From: an uncultured Roseburia sp.
Lineage (GTDB): Bacteria; Bacillota; Clostridia; Lachnospirales; Lachnospiraceae
Reading direction: 5' to 3'
Length of the DNA: 64,000 nucleotides
Assembly (NCBI GenBank): GCA_947062675.1
Contig: CAMSQM010000010.1
Location: 1 to 64,000 of the forward strand
Of this stretch, positions 1 to 8,112 are shown piece by piece (positions within the stretch are counted from its first letter, which is position 1; the number at the start of each line of letters is the position of its first letter). Both the position numbers and the translations under genes were made by a program. The notes beneath the pieces are model-generated. The model did not search any database. It was not told where the DNA came from and was given only the letters and a program-made list of their open reading frames with translations.

Positions 1-1
1 G

Positions 2-439
2 TCTTTTTATGTGCTTGTGTTCAGTTACATATGGAAAAATCTTGGGTATGTCATGGTCCTGTGGCTGGCCGGGCTTGCCACCGTGCCGGAGACGCTTTAT
101 GAGGCGGCGCGTGTGGACGGAGCGGGGAAAAAAGCCTGTTTTTTCTGCATTACGCTGCCCTGCATCCGGCCGGTGATCTTTACGATTGCGGTGATTTCAC
201 TGCTGAATTCTTTTAAGGTGTTCCGGGAGGCCTGGATGGTGGCCGGAAGTTATCCGCAGGACAGCATTTATCTGCTTCAGCATCTGTTTAACAACTGGTT
301 CCGTGATCTGGCGATGGAAAAGATCGCGGCGGGAGCGGTGGTGCTCGCGGGAATGATCACGTTTCTGATTGCGCTGATGTACAGGTGGGGGGAGTATTCA
401 CGGATATCCGGCAGAAGAGACGGGAGGGAAGACACTTGA
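2..439 (+). CDS. Sugar ABC transporter permease (MalF/UgpA type), 5' partial
   Basis: This is the C-terminal part of an inner-membrane permease of the carbohydrate ABC importer class; the reading frame is open to the left edge, so the true start lies outside. The visible 145 or so residues contain several hydrophobic segments and the EAA loop (EAARVDGAGKKACFF, about 30 residues in), which docks on the ATPase in this family. The next gene is a second permease that overlaps its stop codon, the usual arrangement of MalF/MalG-like pairs. The substrate cannot be told from sequence; the solute-binding protein is presumably upstream of the window. Family assignment is firm, specificity unknown. Confidence 0.9.
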   Translation, partial: SFYVLVFSYIWKNLGYVMVLWLAGLATVPETLYEAARVDGAGKKACFFCITLPCIRPVIFTIAVISLLNSFKVFREAWMVAGSYPQDSIYLLQHLFNNWFRDLAMEKIAAGAVVLAGMITFLIALMYRWGEYSRISGRRDGREDT

Positions 440-1275
440 AAAAATTACTGATCTGCATTCCGCTGGTCCTGCTGGCTCTGATTTCTGTGAGTCCGGTATT
501 TATCCTTCTGACCGGAACATTTACGGGAACGGGAGAGCTTAAGAATGCGCTGGGACCGGTGGCGGGAGGAGCGCAGGGGTATGCCGTCTGGCGCCTGCTG
601 CCGCTGTTTCCGACGCTTCGCAACATTGTGGAGCTGCTGTTTGATTCACCGGAATTTTTCCGCATGTTCTGGAATTCCATGAAAATCACAGGCGGAATTC
701 TGGCCGGGCAGCTTGTGTTCGGAATACCCGCGGCGTGGGGGCTGGCGCACTATGATTTTCCGGGCAGAAAAGTCATTTATTTAAGTTATATGGTCCTGAT
801 GATGATGCCGTTTCAGGTGACAATGCTCTCTGAGTACCTGGTGCTGGAAGGTCTGGGACTTTCGGACACGCTATCTGCAGTGATCCTTCCCGGAATTTTT
901 TCCACTTTTCCGCCGTTTGTGATGTACCGTTTTTTCTGCGGGATTCCGGGGAGTCTTCTGGAGGCGGCGCGTGTGGACGGGGCCGGGGAACTGCGTATTT
1001 TTGTGAGCATCGGTATTCCCGTCGGATCGTCCGGTATTCTGTCGGTTATGATACTTCAGTTTCTGGAATGCCAGAGTATGATCGAACAGCCGGCGGCCTT
1101 TCTGAAGACGAAAAGTCTCTGGCCGCTGGCCCTGTATCTGCCGGAGATCCGGCTGGAGGAGGCGGGATTTGCATTCTGCGCCTCGTTTATGGCGCTGCTT
1201 CCGGCTCTCCTGGTGTTCCTCTGCGGACAGGATTATCTGGAGCAGGGAATTGCCGCCGCCGCAATAAAAGAATAA
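436..1275 (+). CDS. Sugar ABC transporter permease (MalG/UgpE type)
   Basis: Second permease of the carbohydrate importer, 279 residues, the normal size for MalG-type subunits. I place the start at TTG 436, which overlaps the TGA of the first permease (437-439) and has GGGAGGGA at 422-429; a longer GTG reading at 385 would run into the upstream gene and lacks such a site. It has an N-terminal membrane segment, further hydrophobic helices, and an EAA loop (EAARVDGAGELRIF, about residue 175) for contact with the ATPase. It probably works with the preceding permease and an ATPase encoded elsewhere. No ATPase gene follows, and the next two genes belong to another type of transport machinery. Confidence 0.9.
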   Translation: MKKLLICIPLVLLALISVSPVFILLTGTFTGTGELKNALGPVAGGAQGYAVWRLLPLFPTLRNIVELLFDSPEFFRMFWNSMKITGGILAGQLVFGIPAAWGLAHYDFPGRKVIYLSYMVLMMMPFQVTMLSEYLVLEGLGLSDTLSAVILPGIFSTFPPFVMYRFFCGIPGSLLEAARVDGAGELRIFVSIGIPVGSSGILSVMILQFLECQSMIEQPAAFLKTKSLWPLALYLPEIRLEEAGFAFCASFMALLPALLVFLCGQDYLEQGIAAAAIKE

Positions 1276-1321
1276 AAAACATTTGTATGCGCGAAGTCTG
1301 GGCGCGGAAATGAGGAGAAGT

Positions 1322-2671
1322 ATGAGGAAAGAATATCCGGTGCGCATTTATGCGGCAAAGGGGCTGGCAGGGTTTATGGCCGCAATACTGTTTTTTTCGG
1401 TGATCTCCCGCGTGACGGCGTCATTTACCGTGGCGGTTGTTGTGGCAGAGTATCCGTCCATGAAAAGAATCGGGCATGTCGTGTATGCTGACGGGATCGT
1501 GGAAAAAAACCGTGAAATTGCCATAATGACGGAGCCGGGGATTCTGGTAAAGACTGTGTATGCCGCCGAAGGGCAGAAGGTTTCGGCCGGGGAACTGCTG
1601 GCGGAGCTTGATCTGAATCAGCTCGCCGAAGTTATTCGTCTGGAGGAAGAGCAGCTGCAGATTTTAAGGCTTCAGAAAAATTCCGCGCAGGAAGCGGAAT
1701 CGAAGAGCAGACAGGAGGCGGCGCGCGCGCGAAAGAGGGAAAAAGAGGACGCTGCGCAGAAAGTTGCCGATACACAGGCAGATCTGGAAAAAGCGGCGGA
1801 AAACCTGCAGAGTGCAAAGGATGCCTATTACAGTTACGAGCAGGCGATAAGCGGCGGGACGCAGGATGAGGGCGCTTATGGACAGCTTCTGTCCCTGCAG
1901 AGCGCGCTTAAGGCGGCGCAGGACGCGTATGATGCGGCGCTCCGTGGCCGGAACGAGGCGGAAAAGGAGGCGGGGCGTGCCATGGAAGACGCAGACACAT
2001 CGCCGGCGAAAGACTATTCGGCTGAAATCAGCGGTATTGAAATCGGACAAAAGGAACGGGAGTTGAAAAAACTGAAAAATATACAGAGTGCAGGGGGAAA
2101 AATCACATCGCCGGCGGACGGTGTGGTGACGAAAATTACAGCGGAGCCGGGACAGAAAACGGCCGACACGGCGGTTGTGACGCTTGCGGATCTGACCTCG
2201 GGGATGCGCTATGTGGCGCAGATCGGGAAGGAGGACGCAAAATATGTGACGGCGGGAAGCGGGGCGACGCTTATGAAAAACGGGAATGAGATCGGGGGAA
2301 TTACAATTGACACGGTACAGACGCTGGGCGACGGAACGATGGAGGTGACGGCTGTGCTCATGGATACTTCCCTTTCCATCGGTGACGCCGCGACGCTGGA
2401 ACTGCGGGTGGAGCAGAAAGATATGAGCCTTGCGGTTCCCCAGAGCGCGCTGCGTCAGGATGACAGATCGTGGTTTGTCTATGTACTGGAAGTTAAGGAT
2501 ACCGTGCTGGGAGAACAGTATTTTGTACGGCGCCAGGAGGTGGATGTGACGGACAAAAATGGAACGTATGCCGCGCTGGCGCAGGGATTTATCAGCACGG
2601 AGACACAGATTATCACAGATTCGGACCGGTATATTGAGGCAGGCAGCAGGGTTCGCCTGCAGGGGTCATGA
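1322..2671 (+). CDS. HlyD-like membrane fusion/adaptor protein
   Basis: A 449-residue protein with one N-terminal membrane helix (about residues 12-35), a biotinyl-lipoyl-like segment (EPGILVKTVYAAEGQKV), a long Ala/Glu/Lys-rich coiled coil (about 100-240), the second lipoyl half (SPADGVVTKITAEPGQ) and beta-rich C-terminal domains, the order seen in HlyD/MacA-type adaptors. In Firmicutes such proteins usually partner a MacB-type permease and an ATPase. The start at ATG 1322 is chosen because GAGGAGA lies at 1312-1318; an in-frame ATG at 1310 has no site. Its ATGA overlap with the next gene implies translational coupling. The substrate is unknown, and the ATPase partner is not present here. 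Confidence 0.85.
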   Translation: MRKEYPVRIYAAKGLAGFMAAILFFSVISRVTASFTVAVVVAEYPSMKRIGHVVYADGIVEKNREIAIMTEPGILVKTVYAAEGQKVSAGELLAELDLNQLAEVIRLEEEQLQILRLQKNSAQEAESKSRQEAARARKREKEDAAQKVADTQADLEKAAENLQSAKDAYYSYEQAISGGTQDEGAYGQLLSLQSALKAAQDAYDAALRGRNEAEKEAGRAMEDADTSPAKDYSAEISGIEIGQKERELKKLKNIQSAGGKITSPADGVVTKITAEPGQKTADTAVVTLADLTSGMRYVAQIGKEDAKYVTAGSGATLMKNGNEIGGITIDTVQTLGDGTMEVTAVLMDTSLSIGDAATLELRVEQKDMSLAVPQSALRQDDRSWFVYVLEVKDTVLGEQYFVRRQEVDVTDKNGTYAALAQGFISTETQIITDSDRYIEAGSRVRLQGS

Positions 2672-3576
2672 GAGCCCTGGCCGGAGCATTCCGGCGGAGC
2701 GCAAACCGGCTGCGCATTCTGGCGGTTCTTCTGCTGGCAGCCGTTTTTGCAGGGAGAAGCAGTATGGAACAGACACAGGCGCAGCCGCCCGGGAATAGCA
2801 TCAGCCTGGCCTGCGTCAGCCGCGGAATCACAGGCGCTGAACTTTCTGAGATCCGGAGGTCGGAGGAGAGGAAAGAGCGGCAGGTGATGATAACCGCCTG
2901 GAGAGAGAAAGCGGCGGGAATCTTCAGCCGGCCGGATGGCACGCGCAGTATTGCCTCGCGGGTGCTGGAGATCAATGGTTCTTCTGAGCTGCTGCTGCCT
3001 TGCGGAAGAATTCTGCAGCAGGGTGATTCTGTGGGATGTCTGCTGGGAAAAGAGACGGCCGAAAAACTGTTCGGGAGCAGGGATGTGGCCGGGTTATCTC
3101 TGCGTTACGGGGAACGGGAGCTGACAGTGCGGGGGGTATTCGATGCGCCGGGTGAGATGGTGGTGGTTGCGGCTGACAGCGATTCGGAATGTTTTGGAAG
3201 AATTGCGATGCGGTCTGCGCAGCAGCTTCCGGAGGGGCTTGCAGCCGAACGCTTTATCGCGGAATACGGGCTCGACGCCAGACAGGTGCGGTATGATATT
3301 TTCGGGGCGGATTATCTTCAGGGCATGATTCCGGGAAAATGGTCGGATTTTGACGGATGGAAGAAAAGTTTTGGCCGGATGCGTGAGGATATCGGATTTC
3401 TGCTGCGGGTGGAAAAGGGCGGCGTGGAACTCTGGTATATGGAATGCCGGGGAAGGGCGGCCGCCTGCGCGCTGGCCGCCGTGTTACTGCTGCTGACGCA
3501 GATATCTTGTCGGTGGCGCATCCGCGGGAATGACATTATGGTGTTCCCCGGTGCCCGTTCCGCAAAGGAAGGATGA
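2668..3576 (+). CDS. Membrane-anchored protein with MacB-core-like domain, no FtsX bundle
   Basis: A 302-residue protein that starts inside the stop codon of the HlyD-like gene (ATGA). It has an N-terminal membrane helix (about residues 15-30), roughly 230 extracytoplasmic residues and a second helix near 267-285 followed by a short basic tail. The middle resembles the periplasmic core domain of MacB/FtsX-type permeases: the stretch around residues 130-165 (LGKETAEKLFG..., then LTVRGVFDAPG) matches the usual pattern of that domain. The FtsX-type four-helix permease bundle is missing, so it cannot be a complete permease. It may be a partner or regulator of the adaptor, or a reduced permease. 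The domain call is tentative. Confidence 0.5.
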   Translation: MRALAGAFRRSANRLRILAVLLLAAVFAGRSSMEQTQAQPPGNSISLACVSRGITGAELSEIRRSEERKERQVMITAWREKAAGIFSRPDGTRSIASRVLEINGSSELLLPCGRILQQGDSVGCLLGKETAEKLFGSRDVAGLSLRYGERELTVRGVFDAPGEMVVVAADSDSECFGRIAMRSAQQLPEGLAAERFIAEYGLDARQVRYDIFGADYLQGMIPGKWSDFDGWKKSFGRMREDIGFLLRVEKGGVELWYMECRGRAAACALAAVLLLLTQISCRWRIRGNDIMVFPGARSAKEG

Positions 3577-3601
3577 GAAGAACTGCAGTCTGCCCTGTTT
3601 C

Positions 3602-3641
3602 TAAAAAAGCAGAAGAGGACAGGGGCTCCTGTCCTCTTCTG
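3602..3641. terminator. Bidirectional intrinsic terminator
   Basis: A perfect 14-bp stem (3610-3623 with 3628-3641) and a 4-nt loop lie between the convergent genes ending at 3576 (+) and 3650 (-). An A-run at 3603-3608 gives a T-tract for the minus strand, so it should stop the VanW gene transcript; the plus strand has a weaker T-rich tail. Confidence 0.8.
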
Positions 3642-3649
3642 AAATATAT

Positions 3650-4516
3650 TTACTGTAATGACAGTGTTACGGTCACTGTGCCGCCGGACGCCGACGCCTG
3701 AATGAGCAGCGGCTGGGAATAGATGTTGTTGAACTTCAGGTCCAGATAGTTGCCGGCGATGGTGGCGTCGAGTCCCTGCGGGAGATAATCCACCGGCAGG
3801 GAGTGCGGGTGGCGCTCGGTGGCCGGAAGGCCTGCGCTGACCATCGCCGCATACAGCGTGGAGGATACCTGGCAGACGCCTCCGCCGATGCCGACACCGG
3901 TCTTTCCGCTCACGAAAATCGGAGCCTGCACATAGCCGTTTGCCGAAGTGCGGGGCAGGATGGTTCTGCTGAAGGAAAATCCCTGTCCTGGCTGTACCAC
4001 AACGCCATTGATGCGCTGGGCTGCCAGCTCCACATTTCTGGCGCGCGGCACGCCTGCAATATAGTGGGTCGTATAGGAGCCGAGCTGCTGCTGGTTTGCG
4101 GTGTTTGCCGGTGTTGCCGCGGTATCCGGAACGGATACGCGCCCGCCGCCGCCGGCGTTCCGCCCCTCAGCGATCCCGTAAGTTAAGTAGTGCCGGCAGT
4201 AAGCCGCCATATTATTTCCAAAAGCCGCCTGAAGATCCGGGTAATACTGACGGTATGCCTGCGGGTTGAATACCCCGTTTCCGCTGCGGCCTTCACGAAC
4301 CCCGAAGGTCACAAAATGGTTGAACAGAGCTTCCGGATTGGTGCCGATGGCGGCCGCGACGTCCGGATTTGCGCTGTAATAATAATTCGCGTCAAAAACT
4401 GCCCGGTATGCACTCCGGTCCGAAACTGCCGCGTCCGCCCGCAGCGGCCCTGCGGTGACAGCCGCTGCGCAGAGCAGACCACAGCATGCTTTTAACAACC
4501 ATTGTCTTCTTTTCAT
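3650..4516 (-). CDS. Secreted VanW-domain protein
   Basis: A 288-residue secreted protein with an N-terminal signal peptide (KACCGLLCAAAVTAGPLRADAA). Residues about 38-122 carry two copies of a short repeat built on NYY.xNPDVAAA...EGR, seen in many clostridial surface proteins. The C-terminal half is a VanW domain with its hallmark GGGVCQVSSTLY stretch and ERHPHSLPV. VanW occurs in some vancomycin-resistance clusters and in many cell-wall proteins, but its activity is not established. The start is supported by GGAGG 9 nt upstream. It lies downstream of a two-component system on the same strand and has its own promoter (4576-4604). A role in the cell envelope is inference. Confidence 0.85.
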   Translation of the reverse strand: MKRRQWLLKACCGLLCAAAVTAGPLRADAAVSDRSAYRAVFDANYYYSANPDVAAAIGTNPEALFNHFVTFGVREGRSGNGVFNPQAYRQYYPDLQAAFGNNMAAYCRHYLTYGIAEGRNAGGGGRVSVPDTAATPANTANQQQLGSYTTHYIAGVPRARNVELAAQRINGVVVQPGQGFSFSRTILPRTSANGYVQAPIFVSGKTGVGIGGGVCQVSSTLYAAMVSAGLPATERHPHSLPVDYLPQGLDATIAGNYLDLKFNNIYSQPLLIQASASGGTVTVTLSLQ

Positions 4517-4575
4517 AATCGATTACCTCCACAATACAATTGCACATGCTCACAAATATGTGACTGTTTTCCCAT

Positions 4576-4604
4576 ATTGTAACAAAAAGGATCGTGGAAA
4601 TCAA
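4576..4604 (-). promoter_or_regulatory. Sigma-A-type promoter of the VanW gene
   Basis: Minus strand: -35 TTGATT (4604-4599), 17-nt spacer, -10 TACAAT (4581-4576). It lies between the stop codon of the histidine kinase gene and the VanW start, so the VanW gene need not depend on read-through. Confidence 0.6.
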
Positions 4605-4617
4605 TTACAATCTGTAA

Positions 4618-7182
4618 TTACAGGATATCGGGGGCTGTGGCCGCGGTAAATCCGAGCGTCACTTTGAACAGATCTCCGTCCACATACAGCGCGAGACTTC
4701 CGCCCATCAGCTCCATCAGGCTCTTTGCGATGGAGAGGCCAAGGCCGCTCCCCTCGGTATTTCTGGAACTGTCCCCGCGGACAAAGCGTTCCATCAGCTC
4801 CCCGCTCGTGATGTTGAGCGCATAGCGGGAGGTATTGCGGAAGGTGATGGTCACCAGTCCGTCGCCCTCATCTCCGTCCAGATTAATGTAGACGCGCGTG
4901 GAGGGCTGCGCATATTTGCAGATGTTATTCATCAGATTGTCGATCACGCGCCAGAAATGTCTGCTGTCCGCCAGAATATAAACAGGTTTTTCAGGCTTTG
5001 TGATGATAAGTTCCAGTCCCGCTTCCCTGGTTTTCCCGTCAAATTCCCCGATGATCTGGATCATGGTGACGCCTGCCTCGAGGGTTTCCAGGCTGACGGC
5101 GAGGTTGCCGGTGGAAGCCTTGGAAGCTTCTATCAGATCTTCAATCAGTTTTTTCAGACGTCCGGACTGGCGGTCGAGCACTTCAAGGTATTCGGCGGCG
5201 TCCGGGTTGCCGAGATCCTGTTTTCCGAGCAGATCCACATAGTTGATGATGGAGGTCAGCGGAGTTTTAATATCGTGCGAGACATTTGTGATCAGCTCTG
5301 TCTTAAAATGTTCGCTTTTTATCCGTTCGTCCACCGCGCGGGACATTCCAAGACTGATATTGTTTAAATTTTCGCCGTGATTACGGAACTCCCCTGTCAT
5401 GTGTTCCGTGTCCACGCGGTATGCCAGATCGCCGCCTGCGATGTGTTCCCCGCCCTCCTTCAGCAGCTTCATCTGAATCGCGAAGCGCAGAGCCAGGTAC
5501 AAAAGGACAGCTTTTTCGGCAAACCAGAATACTACGCCGGAAAAGCGCCCGCGGACCATCATTATGATTGTAAGTCCTTCCACAAATGTGAGCGCGAGAA
5601 TAAGAGCGCTTACTTTCATAAGAAGCGGCGTCTGTTCCAGAAAAGACTCAGTCCCTCTGCCGATCCAGCGGAAAAACCGGAAGAGCAGGGTGTTGCTCAG
5701 AAAGGTTTCCGATTTAATCCGGACGGCGAAGGTGAGGATTGAAAACAGGGCAATCCAGCAGATACAGAGCACGCATGCGGCGGCGAGGAAGCCGAAAAGG
5801 AACAGGTGGCCGCCATCGAGACCGCGCAGCGTGGCAATGCCAAGGATTGAGGGAAATACTGCGGCCAGCAGGGCAAGTGCCGAATAAATTTCCAGCGGGA
5901 TACGGTCCATAAATGTGAGTACGATGGTGTCTGTCCCGCTCCGGTGGCCCGCTGCCGTGACCAGAAACAGGAACAGAAGGATGGTCGCCACAAGCGAAAT
6001 CAGGATGATCGCGATGATTCCGTAGCGCAGCCCGTATGCTGTGCCAAGCAGTGCTTCCGCCTGCTCAAACATATTGCCATGAAAAGAGGCCGTTACATTT
6101 TCGGGCAGGAGAGAGACGACCTGATAGGTTTTCGCACCGGCAGTGGCGTCCTCAATATTCAGTACATCCGGATTGCCGCCTGCCAGATGCCAGGAGCTCT
6201 CTTCCGCAATTGCCCGGGTTCCGATGGGAACTTCTGCGATATCACTGATATCTGACCAGAACCGGTCGTCCAGACGAATGTTGTTCCAGGCGTCCACGTT
6301 CAGTTCCGTGTGGTCCAATAGATTGAAAGTAATATAATCTGAATTTAATATATCTGAAACCTGTTGACTGTCGACTGGGATTTCTGCGTCCAGAGGCTGC
6401 TGTATGGACAGTTCTGTATCCGCGGCGTATTCTGTATCTGTGAGCTGCTCTGTATCAAAGAGCCGTTCTGTATCAAAGAGCGGCTCTGTGTCCGGATATT
6501 CCACGGATTCCACGCCGGATGTGACGTAGGTCTCCCCGGCTGGGAGATTCCGGTACATCTGCCGGTTGTGATCATACTGGAACCGGTATGTCATTTCCCT
6601 GCCGGCGGAAGAGCGGATGCTGAATGCTACAGCCGGCACCGGATAGATCCCGCCCTCTTCGGTCTCATAGTAGAAAAGACCGGTTTCCCTGTCGTAGCAT
6701 ATCCGGAGGATGGATTCGCTCCTGTAAGTCGGTTCCGTGGTCCGTCTGACCCGGAATTCCCCAAACAGAGAACCGGAAAAGTCGTATTCCGTGTCTGACC
6801 AGACCGTGTAACTGTGCTCACAGAGCTGATTCCTGGAGACTTTTTCCGTGAAGACAGATGTCAGATAGGTGCTTTTCTGGCTGAGATCCAGCCCGTCCAG
6901 CGATTCTGCCTCTATGACGCCATACTGGAAATCCCCGGCATTTTCAAGCAGCTTTCTGGCATAATCGTTTTCATTTAAGGCATCATAAAGTGCAATTACG
7001 GAATAGCGCGCCGCAACGTATTCATACGCTTCCCGGCGCATTTCCTGTTTCGGAATTGTGTAGACATTCGCCTCAAAGAGTAGAAATACGCCCACGATGC
7101 TTCCCAGAAATGTCATGCCGCTGATACTGATTGCAATCCACGCCGCTATCTTCGCGCCGATGGAACCTGTCAGATTCTTCAT
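4618..7182 (-). CDS. Large membrane sensor histidine kinase
   Basis: An 854-residue kinase, much longer than the usual 350-600. Domains in order: a membrane helix (about 13-35), a large extracytoplasmic region (about 36-395), a cluster of five or so hydrophobic helices (about 396-590), a linker, a dimerisation/phosphoacceptor helix with NVSHDIKTPLTS (His near 636), and an ATPase domain with N (MNNICKYA), and G boxes (GSGLGLSIAKSLM). The extracytoplasmic region holds an Asp-Thr-Glu repeat tract. RBS AAGGAGGG precedes the start, 12 nt after the stop of the response regulator, so the two are co-transcribed. The signal is unknown; proximity to a VanW gene suggests an envelope role (inference). 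Confidence 0.92.
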   Translation of the reverse strand: MKNLTGSIGAKIAAWIAISISGMTFLGSIVGVFLLFEANVYTIPKQEMRREAYEYVAARYSVIALYDALNENDYARKLLENAGDFQYGVIEAESLDGLDLSQKSTYLTSVFTEKVSRNQLCEHSYTVWSDTEYDFSGSLFGEFRVRRTTEPTYRSESILRICYDRETGLFYYETEEGGIYPVPAVAFSIRSSAGREMTYRFQYDHNRQMYRNLPAGETYVTSGVESVEYPDTEPLFDTERLFDTEQLTDTEYAADTELSIQQPLDAEIPVDSQQVSDILNSDYITFNLLDHTELNVDAWNNIRLDDRFWSDISDIAEVPIGTRAIAEESSWHLAGGNPDVLNIEDATAGAKTYQVVSLLPENVTASFHGNMFEQAEALLGTAYGLRYGIIAIILISLVATILLFLFLVTAAGHRSGTDTIVLTFMDRIPLEIYSALALLAAVFPSILGIATLRGLDGGHLFLFGFLAAACVLCICWIALFSILTFAVRIKSETFLSNTLLFRFFRWIGRGTESFLEQTPLLMKVSALILALTFVEGLTIIMMVRGRFSGVVFWFAEKAVLLYLALRFAIQMKLLKEGGEHIAGGDLAYRVDTEHMTGEFRNHGENLNNISLGMSRAVDERIKSEHFKTELITNVSHDIKTPLTSIINYVDLLGKQDLGNPDAAEYLEVLDRQSGRLKKLIEDLIEASKASTGNLAVSLETLEAGVTMIQIIGEFDGKTREAGLELIITKPEKPVYILADSRHFWRVIDNLMNNICKYAQPSTRVYINLDGDEGDGLVTITFRNTSRYALNITSGELMERFVRGDSSRNTEGSGLGLSIAKSLMELMGGSLALYVDGDLFKVTLGFTAATAPDIL

Positions 7183-7194
7183 TCTTTTCCCTCC

Positions 7195-7881
7195 TTAAAT
7201 CTCCATTTTATAACCTCGTCCCCACACGACTTTCAGGTAGCGCGGTTCGGCCGGATTGTATTCTACTTTTTCCCGCAGATGCCGGATGTGGACGGCGACG
7301 GTATTTTCTGTGCCGTAGGGGTTATCCTTCCATACCTGCTGGTAAATTTCATTCGGGGAGAAGACTTTTCCCGGATGCTCCATCAACAGTTTTAAAATAT
7401 CATATTCAGTCGGGGTCAGGGATACCTTTTCCCCGTCCAGGGTCACTTCTTTTGTCCGGTCGTCGAGTTCGATGCCGCCGATACAGAGAATATCCCGGCG
7501 GACGCTTCCGCCGCCGAGCTGCATATAGCGTCTGAGCTGGGATTTTACACGCGCCTGTACCTCCACCGGATTAAAGGGCTTTGTCACGTAATCGTCCGCC
7601 CCGACCGTGAGCCCCAGTACTTTATCGGTGTCCTCGCTTTTTGCCGTCAGCAGTATAACCGGAACATTGCTGTGCTCGCGGATTTTTACCATTGCGGATA
7701 TCCCGTTCATCTCCGGCATCATGATATCCATCAATACCAGATGGATGTCTTCCCGCTGCAGGATTTCCACAGCTTCTTTTCCATTGTAAGCTTCGAATAC
7801 CTGATACCCGTCGGCCGTCAGGTAGATTTTCAGTGCGGATACAATATCTTTTTCGTCGTCACATACCAGTATGTTGTACAT
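7195..7881 (-). CDS. OmpR/PhoB-family response regulator
   Basis: A 228-residue transcription regulator: receiver domain (residues 1-120) with the acidic pair at 8-9, phosphoacceptor Asp52 (LVLMDIMMP) and Lys101 (VTKPF), then an OmpR-type winged helix (about 130-228, ending RYLKVVWGRGYKMEI). I start it at ATG 7881, directly after a GGGGGAGA site, rather than the upstream ATG at 7929, because receiver domains begin with this MYNILVCDDE motif. It is the first gene of the pair with the histidine kinase. Upstream (7930-8000) there is a TACAAT -10-like element and T/A-rich direct repeats (CTTCAT...) that could be its own binding site; this is weak evidence for autoregulation. Confidence 0.93.
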   Translation of the reverse strand: MYNILVCDDEKDIVSALKIYLTADGYQVFEAYNGKEAVEILQREDIHLVLMDIMMPEMNGISAMVKIREHSNVPVILLTAKSEDTDKVLGLTVGADDYVTKPFNPVEVQARVKSQLRRYMQLGGGSVRRDILCIGGIELDDRTKEVTLDGEKVSLTPTEYDILKLLMEHPGKVFSPNEIYQQVWKDNPYGTENTVAVHIRHLREKVEYNPAEPRYLKVVWGRGYKMEI

Positions 7882-8029
7882 GTCTCCCCCGTTTCTGCGC
7901 CGCTGCACGTCCTTGTGCCCACTGCGCATTTTATTATTATGCTCAGGCTTTATTGTAACGGAATCTTTATGAAGTTAAAAGAAGGGAATTGATTAAGATT
8001 TGATGAAGAGGAGGCGGGTGCCGGGACAT

Positions 8030-8068
8030 AAAAAGAGGACGGCGCTGCCAGATTCCCTGCGTCCGTCC
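8030..8068 (-). terminator. Intrinsic terminator of the DEAD-box helicase gene
   Basis: On the minus strand a stem (8059-8068 with 8037-8045: six pairs, one bulged base, three more pairs) is followed by TTTTT (8034-8030). It lies 45 nt after the helicase stop codon. Confidence 0.7.
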
Positions 8069-8112
8069 CCGTAACTTTTTATGCTTTTTTCAGTCTGTTT
8101 CTGCGGTGCGAT

